Origin: Massilia sp. MS-15
GTDB taxonomy: Bacteria > Pseudomonadota > Gammaproteobacteria > Burkholderiales > Burkholderiaceae_D
Reading direction: 5' to 3'
DNA: 64,000 nt
Assembly: GCF_020176695.1 (NCBI RefSeq)
Contig: NZ_JAIWIA010000009.1
Span: 161,357 to 225,356 of the forward strand
Below the pieces are notes generated by a model, which did no database searches, was not told where the DNA came from, and was given only the letters and a program-made list of their open reading frames with translations. The position numbers and the translations under genes were made by a program. Each line of letters opens with the position of its first letter. Within the stretch, counting starts at the first letter, position 1. Below are positions 18,130 through 26,748 of the stretch, in pieces.

Positions 18130-18772
18130 TCCTTCGACCGGCAGCAGCCTGCGCCACGTCGCGCTCCACCGCCACCGCCGTTTCCACCACCGTCATGAGG
18201 CCGAGGATGATGTCGTCCAGCGGCATCGAGGGCGGCGCGTCCGGCCGCTCCTCGGCCTGCTCGGGCAGGAAGGGCACGTGGATGAAGCCGGCCCGCACCG
18301 GCGTGCCGGCCGTGTGATCCATCAGCGCGTAGAACACGTGGTTGCAGACAAAGGTGCCGGCGGTCTGCGACACCCCTGCGGCGAGGCCCTTGCCGCGCAG
18401 CGCCGCCACCATCGCCTTGAGCGGCAGCGTGCTGAAATACGCCGCCGGACCGTCTTCCCGGACCGGGCGGTCCACCGGCTGCCGGCCGGCGTTGTCGGGA
18501 ATCGACGCGTCGTCGACATTGATCGCCACGCGCTCCACCGAGATCTCGGCCCGTCCGCCGGCCTGGCCGACGGCGATCACGATGTCGGGCGCCAGTTCAT
18601 CCACCAGCGCGCACAGGGCGCGGCTGGCCTCCACGAACACGCAGGGCAGCTGGCGCGCCTCGACCCGGAAGCGCGCGCCGCTCCACCCATCCAGCGCGCG
18701 CACGGCTTCCCAGGCCGGGTTGACGCGCGCATGATTGAACGGCTCGAAGCCGGTGAGCAGCACGGTTTTCAT
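18014..18772 (-). CDS. pcp: Pyroglutamyl-peptidase I
   Basis: A Cys peptidase that removes N-terminal pyroglutamate from peptides. The catalytic triad is visible: Glu in GGRAEISVERVAIN, Cys in AGTFVCNHVFYALMDH, and His in AGFIHVPFLPEQ. The family is usually about 215 residues. Here the frame continues to 252, and the last ~35 residues (Arg-rich, AGRRISASLAASRRR...) are read antisense through the end of the lipoprotein gene. The tail may be a real extension or the result of losing the original stop. The start overlaps the DUF979 stop by one base. The triplet of genes suggests that the flanking membrane pair handles the released pyroglutamate. Confidence 0.9.
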   Translation of the reverse strand: MKTVLLTGFEPFNHARVNPAWEAVRALDGWSGARFRVEARQLPCVFVEASRALCALVDELAPDIVIAVGQAGGRAEISVERVAINVDDASIPDNAGRQPVDRPVREDGPAAYFSTLPLKAMVAALRGKGLAAGVSQTAGTFVCNHVFYALMDHTAGTPVRAGFIHVPFLPEQAEERPDAPPSMPLDDIILGLMTVVETAVAVERDVAQAAAGRRISASLAASRRRVPARRRSCRPPCPTLHAPRRRLPWFPA

Positions 18773-19725
18773 CACTGGTTCATCAGGAAGTACAGAAGGA
18801 AGATATTCGCGGCCAGCAGCGGCAGCGCGGTCGGCACCTGGGCCCGGATCACGGCGTTCTTGTCGGGCAGCTCGAGCAGCGCGGCCGGCACGATGTTGAA
18901 ATTGGCCGCCATCGGCGTCATCAGGGTGCCGCAGTAGGCGCTGAACATGCCGATCGCCGCCATCACCGCCGGATTCGCGCCGTACATGCCGACCAGTACC
19001 GGAATGCCGACCCCGCCCGCCATCACCGGGAAGGCGGCGAAGCCGTTGCCCATCACCACCGTGAACAGGGCCATGCCGATGCAGAACACCGCCACCGCGA
19101 CGAAGCGCGAATCCATGTCGATGTAGGAGGTCGTCACGTGCGCGACCGCCTTGCCCACGCCGGCCTCGGTAAACAGCAGGCCGAGCACGGCCAGCATGTG
19201 CGGCAGCACGAAGGCCCAGCCCACCGCGTCGACCAGGCGGCGCGTCTCGCGCACGCCCTGCAGCGGCGTCGCGCGCGTAAGCCAGCAGGCCGCGCCCAGC
19301 GCCAGCAGGGCGGCCACGCCGAGGGCGGCCAGGGTCAGGTGCTTCGGGTCGAGCAGCGGCAGGCCGCCCACCTGTACCTCGGAAAAGACGGTGGCGCCCA
19401 GCATGGTCACCAGCGGCAGGACCAGCGCCGGGATGAACAGGCGGTTCCCGAGCCGGGCGCTGGAGGCGCGCCGCTGCTCCTCTGGCGGCATGTCGGGCTT
19501 GCCCCCGGCCACGCCCCGGAAACCGGCCAGCAGCGCCATCAGGATCATCAGGGCGCCCACGAATGCCGGCGGCAGGCGTTCGCCCGCCAGGTAGAGCAAG
19601 GCGTACAGCCCCCAGAACAGCGCGCTCGTGAAGCGGCGCGGATTGCTGCGATCGCCCAGGTTCATCAGGGCGACGGCCAGGAACAGCAGGCCGGCCACGA
19701 GGTAGAACAGCTCGAGCGAGATCAT
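18772..19725 (-). CDS. DUF979 membrane protein, likely permease subunit
   Basis: A 317-residue integral membrane protein with about 8-9 hydrophobic segments (for example LELFYLVAGLLFLAVALMNL, LVLPLVTMLGATVFSEVQVG, FVAVAVFCIGMALFTVVMGN). The patterns GNGFAAFPVMAGGVGIP and YCGTLMTPMAANFNIVPA are typical of DUF979 and resemble motifs of carboxylate transporters. It is translated together with DUF969 (four-base overlap) and pcp (one-base overlap). DUF969-DUF979-pcp is a recurrent trio, so uptake or export of pyroglutamate or its peptides is a fair guess but not shown. Confidence 0.8.
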   Translation of the reverse strand: MISLELFYLVAGLLFLAVALMNLGDRSNPRRFTSALFWGLYALLYLAGERLPPAFVGALMILMALLAGFRGVAGGKPDMPPEEQRRASSARLGNRLFIPALVLPLVTMLGATVFSEVQVGGLPLLDPKHLTLAALGVAALLALGAACWLTRATPLQGVRETRRLVDAVGWAFVLPHMLAVLGLLFTEAGVGKAVAHVTTSYIDMDSRFVAVAVFCIGMALFTVVMGNGFAAFPVMAGGVGIPVLVGMYGANPAVMAAIGMFSAYCGTLMTPMAANFNIVPAALLELPDKNAVIRAQVPTALPLLAANIFLLYFLMNQ

Positions 19726-20420
19726 GCCTTCGGCGCTCCCATCTCGCGCAGGATGTGCGCATCGAGCCGGCGCAGGTTCCAGGCATGGATGACGAAGGCG
19801 GTGACGGCGGTCGGGATGCCCCACAGGGCCATGTGCAGCGGATTGACGGCGATGCCTTCGGCGTTCAGGATGGTCTGCATCAGGACGATGGCGCCGAAGG
19901 CGACAAAGATGTCTTCGCCGAAGAACAGGCCGACGTTGTCGGTGGCCGCGGCCATCGCGCGGATGCGGTGGCGCAGCGTTTCGGGCAGGCTGCCGTGGCG
20001 GGTTTCGGCCGCGGCTTCGGCCATCGGCGCCACCAGCGGGCGCACCATCGAGGCCTGGCCACCCAGGCTGGTCAGGCCGGCGGCGGCCGAGGTCTCGCGC
20101 GCGAACAGGTAGACGATCAGGAGGCGCCCGGCCGTGGCCGAGCGTACCCTGGCGATCGCGGCCTGGGCCCGTTCGCGCAGGCCGGCGCGCTCGAGCAGGC
20201 CGATCGCCGCCAGTGGCAGCAGCAGGATCAAGGGCAGGTTGCGCGTCTTGACGAAGGCGGTGCCGAGCGTGGCGAGGATGGCCTGCACCGGCATCGCCGC
20301 GGCCAGGCCGGTGACGCCGCAGGCGGCCACCACCACCAGCACCGGGTGGGCGCGCAGCAGGAAGCCGGCGACGATCACGGCGACGCCGAGCAGCGGCCAC
20401 AGGTTGACGGCAGTGTGCAT
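19722..20420 (-). CDS. DUF969 membrane protein, likely permease subunit
   Basis: A 232-residue membrane protein with about five or six hydrophobic segments (WPLLGVAVIVAGFLL, LPLILLLPLAAIGLL, VAFGAIVLMQTILNAEGI). Charged loops such as ARETSAAAGLTSLGGQASM and AATDNVGLFFGEDIF are typical of the DUF969 family. ATG 20420 is preceded by GGAGAG; the in-frame upstream start at 20450 has no site. It is the first gene of the DUF969-DUF979-pcp operon and probably forms one transporter with DUF979. Confidence 0.8.
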   Translation of the reverse strand: MHTAVNLWPLLGVAVIVAGFLLRAHPVLVVVAACGVTGLAAAMPVQAILATLGTAFVKTRNLPLILLLPLAAIGLLERAGLRERAQAAIARVRSATAGRLLIVYLFARETSAAAGLTSLGGQASMVRPLVAPMAEAAAETRHGSLPETLRHRIRAMAAATDNVGLFFGEDIFVAFGAIVLMQTILNAEGIAVNPLHMALWGIPTAVTAFVIHAWNLRRLDAHILREMGAPKA

Positions 20421-20498
20421 GAACTCTCCGGCTGGTCGATAGCCGGACAATCTTACCCCAAGTTCAGTGCAAGTTTGCCGTCGGAAAGACTGGCGGGA

Positions 20499-20801
20499 TC
20501 AGCCCGGATGCACCGGAGCGAAGGCCGCCTCGCCCACCACGGTATTCCACTGCCGCACGTGGAAAGCGCGCACCAGGCCGTGGGTGACGTAGGGATCGCG
20601 GGCGGCGAACAGCTGCACCGGTTCCGGCGTGTCGCAGCTGAACACCAGCACGGCCCGGTCGCAGGGGTCGGCCAGCGCACCGGCCAGTACCAGCTCGCCC
20701 CGCCGCTGCGCTTCCCAGGCCAGGGTCAGATGGGCATCGCGGAACGCGGCGCGGCGTTCGAGGTAGTCGGGAGCAAGGTCATACATCAACAAGTAGTGCA
20801 C
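20499..20801 (-). CDS. YciI-family protein
   Basis: A 100-residue protein of the YciI-like dimeric alpha-beta barrel fold. The family hallmarks are the N-terminal strand HYLLMYDLAPDYLERRAAFR, the His in RDAHL, GELVLAGALADP, and the late ARDPYVTHGLVRAFHVRQWN. The start is a GTG at 20801. Family members are small enzyme-like proteins of mostly unknown activity. It reads alone, with a divergent gene 170 bases away. Confidence 0.85.
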   Translation of the reverse strand: MHYLLMYDLAPDYLERRAAFRDAHLTLAWEAQRRGELVLAGALADPCDRAVLVFSCDTPEPVQLFAARDPYVTHGLVRAFHVRQWNTVVGEAAFAPVHPG

Positions 20802-20971
20802 GGGGACTCCGGTCGGTGGCGGCGGCAAGGCCTGGAGGGCCGATCTTACCGGATCGGCGCGTCGGGCGGCGATCGCCTGCCCCCCTTGCCGCACGCCAGC
20901 CCAAGCGTGCGTTGTCCCGTCCTGCCCTATGCCACACTGGCCGCGTAAACAACTACTGCCAGGAGCACGCG

Positions 20972-21505
20972 ATGAACAAGATCACCCTCGCCGGCCAACC
21001 CCTGCATGCGGTCCTGGGCGCCGCGCCGGCCGTCCTCATTCCCTTCGGCTTCATCCTCGACGCCATGCACAGCGCCACCGGCGACGAGGACTATGCCAAG
21101 GCTTCCTACCTGAGCATGGCCGGCGGCATCATTGGCGGGCTGGCTGCGGGGGTGGCCGGCGTGGCCGACTACGTCGCCGACAAGCCGCAGGGCGAGGCCC
21201 GGCACGAAGGCCAGCTGCACGGCGCGCTGACCGGCGCCGCCCTGCTGGTAGGCGCCGCCAACCTAGTGCTGCGGCGCCAGGGCACGCATGCGCGCGGCGG
21301 CTCGCTGGCGCTGACAGCCCTGTCCGCGGCCGGCGTGCTGGCCTCGGAATACCTGAGCCAGCGCATGGGCAAGGAAGCGGGCACGGGCGAGCGCGCCGAA
21401 GCCGGCGTGCACACCGACCAGGACGACATCCGCATCGACCACCGCGCGCCGGATGTGGAACAGTACGTTGCCGCCGGACCGTCCTCGCTGCACGCCCCGG
21501 AATGA
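20972..21505 (+). CDS. DUF2231 membrane protein
   Basis: A 177-residue protein with a DUF2231 fold in residues ~8-130. It opens with PLHAVLGAAPAVLIPFGFIL (a His-containing first helix) and has helices at YLSMAGGIIGGLAAGVAGVA, GALTGAALLVGAANLVL and SLALTALSAAGVLASEYL. The last ~35 residues are soluble, charged and rich in Asp/Glu. A CAGGAG site precedes ATG 20972. The family is an integral inner-membrane protein of unknown function, sometimes found with haem or redox proteins. Confidence 0.8.
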   Translation: MNKITLAGQPLHAVLGAAPAVLIPFGFILDAMHSATGDEDYAKASYLSMAGGIIGGLAAGVAGVADYVADKPQGEARHEGQLHGALTGAALLVGAANLVLRRQGTHARGGSLALTALSAAGVLASEYLSQRMGKEAGTGERAEAGVHTDQDDIRIDHRAPDVEQYVAAGPSSLHAPE

Positions 21506-21623
21506 GCGGAAGCAGGCGCGTAGTGTTGTATTGGCCCAACTGTTCCGCACCTGATTTCCTGCGCGCTCCACTGAGCGAAGTGCCGCACAGAACAAACGGC
21601 TGGGGTGCGCGTAGACTGGGAGC

Positions 21624-22610
21624 ATGGACACCTCAAAGAAAATGGCGGCGGGGATCACTGGGTTTGCCAGCTTCCTGTGGCTGACCCTGACGGCCGCGGT
21701 AGCGGCCAACCAGCGCCGCCTGGTGTTCAATCCCTGCATCACGCCCGAAGTCGAAAGCCCGCGCAGCAGCGGGCACCGCACCCGCCCCATCGTCCTGCGC
21801 GCCCGGGACGGTACCCGCCTTTGCGGCTGGCTGCTCACGCCGCTCGTTCCAGGCCCGCGTCCGGCCGTGATGTACTTCGGCGGCCGCTCGGAGGAAGTGT
21901 CCTGGGTCGCGCGCGACGCCGGCAAGCTGTTCCCCGGCATGACGGTGCTGGCCATGAACTACCGCGGCTACGGCCAGTCGCATGGCGTGCCGGCCGAGAT
22001 CCACATGATCGAGGATGGCTGCACCCTGTACGACTGGCTCGCCGCCCTCGGCCAGGTCGATGCGGCGCGCATCGCGGTGGTCGGCCGCAGCCTCGGTTCC
22101 GGGGTCGCGGTGCAGGTGGCCAAGGAAAGGCCGGTGCATTCGGTGGTCCTGATCACGCCCTACGATTCGATCCTGGCCATCGCCAAGCGGCGCTTCCGCG
22201 TGATGCCGATCGAGTACATGCTGCGCCACCGCTTCGAGTCGATCAAGTACGCGCCCTCGCTCAAGGCCCCAACCTACGTGCTGCGCGCCCTCGAAGACGA
22301 TGTGGTGCCGCATTCGCACACCGACCAGCTGGTGGGCAAGCTCGCCACCCTGGTGGCCGACGACACCGTGCCCGGCTCGGACCACATGAACATCCCCTAC
22401 CTCGAAGCGACCCAGGCCCTGATCGCCAGCTTCCTCACGCGCCAGTTCGCGAAACCGGCCGCCCCTCCCCAGCTTCCGGCCGCGGAACCGGCTGCGGCGG
22501 ATGCCGCGCAAGCCATCGTCGACCTCGGCCAGGAAGTCGGCCCGAGGCCGGATGTCACACCAGCCGCACCCCTGCCCGCGTTCAACACGATGAACGCCAT
22601 AGCAAAATAA
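21624..22610 (+). CDS. Alpha/beta hydrolase, membrane-anchored or secreted
   Basis: A 328-residue hydrolase. A hydrophobic N-terminus (residues ~7-28, MAAGITGFASFLWLTLTAAV) looks like a signal anchor. The fold shows AMNYRGYGQSHG (oxyanion-side loop), the nucleophile elbow VVGRSLGSG (Ser), the Asp in RALEDDVVPHSH and the His in PGSDHMNIPY. This is the BAAT/Abhd13-like serine hydrolase group. The C-terminal ~50 residues are Pro- and Ala-rich and probably disordered. Substrate unknown. Confidence 0.85.
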   Translation: MDTSKKMAAGITGFASFLWLTLTAAVAANQRRLVFNPCITPEVESPRSSGHRTRPIVLRARDGTRLCGWLLTPLVPGPRPAVMYFGGRSEEVSWVARDAGKLFPGMTVLAMNYRGYGQSHGVPAEIHMIEDGCTLYDWLAALGQVDAARIAVVGRSLGSGVAVQVAKERPVHSVVLITPYDSILAIAKRRFRVMPIEYMLRHRFESIKYAPSLKAPTYVLRALEDDVVPHSHTDQLVGKLATLVADDTVPGSDHMNIPYLEATQALIASFLTRQFAKPAAPPQLPAAEPAAADAAQAIVDLGQEVGPRPDVTPAAPLPAFNTMNAIAK

Positions 22611-22994
22611 TTGGTGAAAATTGTCAGCAGTTATATTTCCTTGGAATAAATTGCCAAGTAAAATCGTATTTGTCATCAATATGTCGCTTGATGCATATTT
22701 GACAGGCTGAGCTGCGTACATCCGGATTTCCCTGATTTCTCTTGAATGCGCGGCATCGCGGCTGGTTCCGCTCCGGGTCTGTTGCACTCAAGCTACACGC
22801 AGCAAGCACTGTCGAGAGAATCAAGTCCACGATACAAATCGTAACCACACGCGCGTCGTGCGGCTGACACAATGCGCTGCGCATGGTCGGACGCAAGGCC
22901 TTCGGGCGGCGCCGTTGACGATGCAGCTTGCGCCGCCCGTTCCTGTCTCATTGTCGGGCCGGGTACAATATCGAAATTCCCAGGAGCCTCATTC
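22611..22994. other. Non-coding stretch before the BMP transporter operon
   Basis: A 384-base gap. The left third is AT-rich (about 22611-22700), unlike the coding DNA around it. I see no ORF worth calling and no hairpin with a T run. A TACAAT at 22964-22969 could be a -10 box about 25 bases before the CAGGAG ribosome site of the next gene. No clear -35 was found. Confidence 0.4.
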
Positions 22995-24005
22995 ATGAAA
23001 CTCAAGCAACTTTCCATGACCATTGCGGCGCTGTGCGTCGCCGGCAGCGCAGGCATTGCACACGCTGCGCCCGCCGCGCCGAAGCTTGGCATGGTCTACG
23101 ATGCGGGCGGCAAGTTCGACAAGTCGTTCAACCAGTCCGCCTTCGAAGGCCTGCAGCGCTTCAGCAAGGAAACCGGCATCAAGGTCCTGGAAGTGCAGGC
23201 CAACAGCGATACCCAGGCCGAGCAGGTGATGCGTGGCCTGGCGCGCAAGAAGGTCGACCTGATCGCGGCGATCGGCTTTTCGCAGACCCAGGCGGTGCAA
23301 AAAGTCGCCAAGGAGTTCCCGAACGTGCGTTTCGTGCTGATCGACAGCGTCGCACAGGGTAACAACATCAACTCGGTGATGTTCAAGGAACAGGAAGGTT
23401 CCTACCTGGTCGGCGTCGCCGCCGCCATGGCCTCCAAGACCAAGAAGCTGGGCTTCGTCGGCGGCATGGACATCCCGCTGATCCGCGCCTTCGCCTGCGG
23501 CTATGCGCAAGGCGCGAAAGCGCAGTACCCGAAAGTCGAGATCATGCAGAACATGGTCGGCACCACCGCCGCGGCCTGGAACGATCCGGCCAAGGGCGGC
23601 GAACTGGCGCGTGCGCAGTTCGACCGCGGCGCCGACGTGGTGTTCGCGGTGGCCGGCGGCAGCGGCATGGGCGCCCTGCAGATGGCAAAGACCAAGGGCA
23701 AGCTGGCGATCGGCGTCGACTCGAACCAGAACTACTTGCACCCGGGAAGCATGTTGACCTCGATGGTCAAGCGCGTCGACAACGCGGTATATGAATCCTT
23801 CATGGCGCAAAAGAACGGCACCTGGAAAGCGGGCGTCACCTACAAGGGCTTGAAGGAAGGCGGCGTGGACTGGGTCCTGGACAAGGACAACCGCGCGGTC
23901 GTGTCGCCGGAGATGGAAAAGCGCGTGAACGCCGTGCGCACCGACATCATCAACGGCAAGATCAAGGTCATCGACTACCGCGCGGCAGGCAGCTGCCCGG
24001 TCTGA
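22995..24005 (+). CDS. BMP-family ABC substrate-binding protein (nucleoside-type)
   Basis: A 336-residue periplasmic binding protein with a signal peptide ending AHA (residues 1-~23). The mature start (KLGMVYDAGGKFDKSFNQSAFEGL) is the BMP/PnrA signature, and VIAxIGF-like and NNINSVMFKEQEGSYLVG motifs follow, with GSGMGALQMAK and IGVDSNQNYLHPG near the ligand site. Members bind purine nucleosides or similar ligands. Position by the permease genes and in the same window as the nucleoside operon supports nucleoside uptake. It lacks the lipobox seen in the Gram-positive lipoproteins of the family. A CAGGAG site precedes ATG 22995. Confidence 0.92.
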   Translation: MKLKQLSMTIAALCVAGSAGIAHAAPAAPKLGMVYDAGGKFDKSFNQSAFEGLQRFSKETGIKVLEVQANSDTQAEQVMRGLARKKVDLIAAIGFSQTQAVQKVAKEFPNVRFVLIDSVAQGNNINSVMFKEQEGSYLVGVAAAMASKTKKLGFVGGMDIPLIRAFACGYAQGAKAQYPKVEIMQNMVGTTAAAWNDPAKGGELARAQFDRGADVVFAVAGGSGMGALQMAKTKGKLAIGVDSNQNYLHPGSMLTSMVKRVDNAVYESFMAQKNGTWKAGVTYKGLKEGGVDWVLDKDNRAVVSPEMEKRVNAVRTDIINGKIKVIDYRAAGSCPV

Positions 24006-24021
24006 TCCGCCCTTCCCTCAG

Positions 24022-24062
24022 AAAGCGCGCCGCGCCGGTTCCCCCCGGCCCGGCGCGCTTTT
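24022..24062 (+). terminator. Hairpin with T tail between binding protein and ATPase genes
   Basis: AAAGCGCGCCG (24022-24032) pairs perfectly with 24051-24061 over 11 bases, and GCCGG/CCGGC pairs may extend the stem inward. The 3' arm ends in TTTT. It lies 17 bases behind the binding-protein stop and about 47 before the ATPase start. It is probably a partial terminator, or a stabiliser of the upstream message, giving more binding protein than ATPase. Confidence 0.75.
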
Positions 24063-24108
24063 GAATGAAGGCTTCTTCGCATTTACCAAACCCTTATTAC
24101 TGATCGCA

Positions 24109-25638
24109 ATGCAGCCAGCCGTAGAATTTCGCAACATCAGCAAGGCCTTCGGGGCCGTGCAGGCGAACGCTGACGTCAGCTTCTCGATCGCCAAAGGCTC
24201 GATCCACGGTGTGATCGGCGAGAATGGCGCGGGCAAGTCCACCCTCATGAGCATCCTGTACGGCTACTACAATGCCGACAGCGGCCAGCTCCTGATCGAC
24301 GGCCAGGAGCGCCAGATCCGCACCTCGTTCGAGGCGATCGCGCTCGGCATCGGCATGGTCCACCAGCACTTCATGCTGGTCGAGAACATGACCGTGCTGG
24401 ACAACGTCATGCTGGGCACCGAGGGCGGATTCAAGCTGGCTGCCAAGCGCAAGGAAACCGAGGCCAAGCTGCGCGAGATCTGCGCCCGCTACCGCCTCGA
24501 CGTCGATCCGCTCGCCACCATCCACGACCTGTCGGTGGGCGCGCAACAGCGCGTCGAGATCCTCAAGCAGATCTACCGCAGCGCCGAGATCCTGATCCTG
24601 GACGAGCCCACCGCCGTCCTCACCGCCCAGGAGACCGCCTCGCTGTTCGAGATCCTGCGCCTGTTCAAGGAACAGGGCAAGACCATCATCCTGATCACCC
24701 ACAAGCTGGGCGAGATCATGGAGATCACCGACCAGGTGACGGTGATGCGCGCGGGCCGCGTGGCCGGCGCCGTCGCCACGCAAGACACCTCGAAAGAGCA
24801 GCTGGCCAACATGATGGTCGGCCGCCCGATCGAAGGCAACCTGCCGCGCAAGCCCTTCAATCCGGGCGCGCCGGTGCTCAAGGTCTCGAACCTGCAACTG
24901 CAGGACAAAAACAAGGTCAAGCTGCTGTCCGACATCGACCTATTGGTGCGCGCCGGCGAGATCGTGGCGATTGCCGGCGTGTCGGGCAACGGCCAGAGCG
25001 AACTGATGGAAATCCTGTCGGGCATGCGCCTGCCGACTTCCGGCACGGTCGAATTCCTCGGCCAGGCACTGCCCTATGCCGGCCGCGCCAATGCCGACGG
25101 CCTGCCCGCCACCTTCCGCGAGCTGGGCATCGGCCACGTGCCGGAAGACCGCCTGCGCGACGGCGTGATCAAGGACTTCACGGTCATGCAGAACACCGTG
25201 TTCGGCTACCAGGACCGGGTCAGGAACAAACTGGGCCTGTTCGACTTCGAGGCGATCGCCAGGCGCTGCACGCACCTGCTGGAAGCCTTCGACGTGCGCC
25301 CGAAGGACCCTGGCCTGCGCATCGGCCTGCTCTCCGGCGGCAACCAGCAGAAGGTCGTGATCGCGCGCGAAGTCTCCGCCAGCCCGAAACTGATGCTGGT
25401 CGGCCAGCCGACCCGCGGCGTCGACATCGGCACCATCGAGAGCATCCACACCCAACTGCTGCGCCTGCGCGACGAGGGCGTGGCGATCCTGCTGGTGTCG
25501 ACCGAGCTGGAAGAAGTGCGCGCGCTGGCCGACCGCATCGTGGTCGTCTCCGGCGGCCGCGTCACCGGCGAACTGAACATCGACGAATTCGACACGACCC
25601 GCATCGGCCTCTTGATGGGCGGGATGCACAAGCATTAA
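24109..25638 (+). CDS. ABC transporter ATP-binding protein, duplicated (nucleoside type)
   Basis: A 509-residue protein with two ABC domains. The first has the Walker A GENGAGKST, the signature LSVGAQQRV and Walker B LILDEPTAVL. The second has the altered loop GVSGNGQSEL in place of Walker A, the signature LSGGNQQKV and LMLVGQPTRGVD. This layout (one canonical site, one degenerate) is typical of sugar and nucleoside importers of the RbsA/NupO type. ATG 24109 (MQPAVEFRNI) is chosen; an in-frame TTG at 24061 would overlap the hairpin. It drives import with the two permeases that follow. Confidence 0.93.
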   Translation: MQPAVEFRNISKAFGAVQANADVSFSIAKGSIHGVIGENGAGKSTLMSILYGYYNADSGQLLIDGQERQIRTSFEAIALGIGMVHQHFMLVENMTVLDNVMLGTEGGFKLAAKRKETEAKLREICARYRLDVDPLATIHDLSVGAQQRVEILKQIYRSAEILILDEPTAVLTAQETASLFEILRLFKEQGKTIILITHKLGEIMEITDQVTVMRAGRVAGAVATQDTSKEQLANMMVGRPIEGNLPRKPFNPGAPVLKVSNLQLQDKNKVKLLSDIDLLVRAGEIVAIAGVSGNGQSELMEILSGMRLPTSGTVEFLGQALPYAGRANADGLPATFRELGIGHVPEDRLRDGVIKDFTVMQNTVFGYQDRVRNKLGLFDFEAIARRCTHLLEAFDVRPKDPGLRIGLLSGGNQQKVVIAREVSASPKLMLVGQPTRGVDIGTIESIHTQLLRLRDEGVAILLVSTELEEVRALADRIVVVSGGRVTGELNIDEFDTTRIGLLMGGMHKH

Positions 25639-25653
25639 GAGCTGAACAAGCCA

Positions 25654-26745
25654 ATGAAAACGACTGAACTCCCACGCTGGGCCTCGGGCTTCGTCCTGCC
25701 AGTCCTGAACCTGCTCTCGGCCTTGCTGGTGGCCGCGCTGGTGATCCACCTGCTGGGCGAGAGCCCGGTCGAATCGCTGCAGATCCTGATCAACAGCGCC
25801 GTCATCAATCCGGAAGGCCTGAGCTACACCCTGTTCTACGCCTCCACCTTTGTCTTCACCGGCCTGGCGGTCTCGGTGGCGATGAAGGCGGGCCTGTTCA
25901 ACATCGGCGCCGAAGGCCAGATGTACCTGGGTGGCCTGGGCCTGACCCTGGCCATGCTGGCTTTCGATGCCTCGCTCTCGCCCTGGCTATTGATTCCGCT
26001 GGCGATGCTGGCCAGCGCCGTGTTCGGCGCCGGCTGGGCCTTCCTGCCCGGCTACCTGCAGGCCAGGCGCGGCAGCCACGTGGTGGTCACGACCATCATG
26101 TTCAACTTCATCGCCGCTAGCCTGATGAACTTCCTGATCCTGAAACTGATCCCCGAGGGCGACCAGAACCCGGCCAGCCGCGTGTTCTCGGAAGCGGCGT
26201 GGATGCCACGCCTGGGCGAGTGGTTCCCGGTGCTGGGCGACACCCCGCTGAACATCGGCTTCTTCTTCGCGATCGTGGCGCTGGCGGTGTATTGGGTGAT
26301 GATGACGCGCTCGCCCTGGGGCTACAAGCTGCAGGCCACCGGCCTGAACCAGCACGCGGCCCACTACGCCGGTGTGCGCATCAGCCGCATGATCATCGTG
26401 GCGATGCTGATCTCGGGCGCGCTGGCGGGGCTCGCCGCCGTCAACTCGATCCTTGGCTCGACCCACTACCTGAGCCTGAACTTCCCTGCCGGCGCCGGCT
26501 TCATCGGCATCGCGATCGCGCTGATGGGGCGCCAGCACCCGGTGGGCATCTTCCTGTCGTCGGTGCTGTTCGGCGCGCTGATCCAGGGCGGCTTCGACCT
26601 GTCGCTGGAAAAGCCGAACATCCCGCAGGAAACCTTCATTTTCATCCAGGGACTGATCATCCTGTTCTGCGGCGCCATGGAGAACCTGTACGCGCCCGCC
26701 GTCCTCAAACTGATCAATGCAAAAAACAAGGCAAACAAGGGTTAA
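25654..26745 (+). CDS. ABC transporter permease 1 (nucleoside type)
   Basis: A 363-residue inner-membrane permease of the BPD_transp_2 family. There are about nine hydrophobic segments; signatures include MKAGLFNIGAEGQMYLGGLG near residue 70-95 and VVTTIMFNFIAASLMN. It resembles YufP/NupP, the longer of the two permeases in BMP-type systems. It follows the ATPase by 15 bases and precedes the second permease by three bases. Confidence 0.92.
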   Translation: MKTTELPRWASGFVLPVLNLLSALLVAALVIHLLGESPVESLQILINSAVINPEGLSYTLFYASTFVFTGLAVSVAMKAGLFNIGAEGQMYLGGLGLTLAMLAFDASLSPWLLIPLAMLASAVFGAGWAFLPGYLQARRGSHVVVTTIMFNFIAASLMNFLILKLIPEGDQNPASRVFSEAAWMPRLGEWFPVLGDTPLNIGFFFAIVALAVYWVMMTRSPWGYKLQATGLNQHAAHYAGVRISRMIIVAMLISGALAGLAAVNSILGSTHYLSLNFPAGAGFIGIAIALMGRQHPVGIFLSSVLFGALIQGGFDLSLEKPNIPQETFIFIQGLIILFCGAMENLYAPAVLKLINAKNKANKG

Positions 26746-26748
26746 GCC

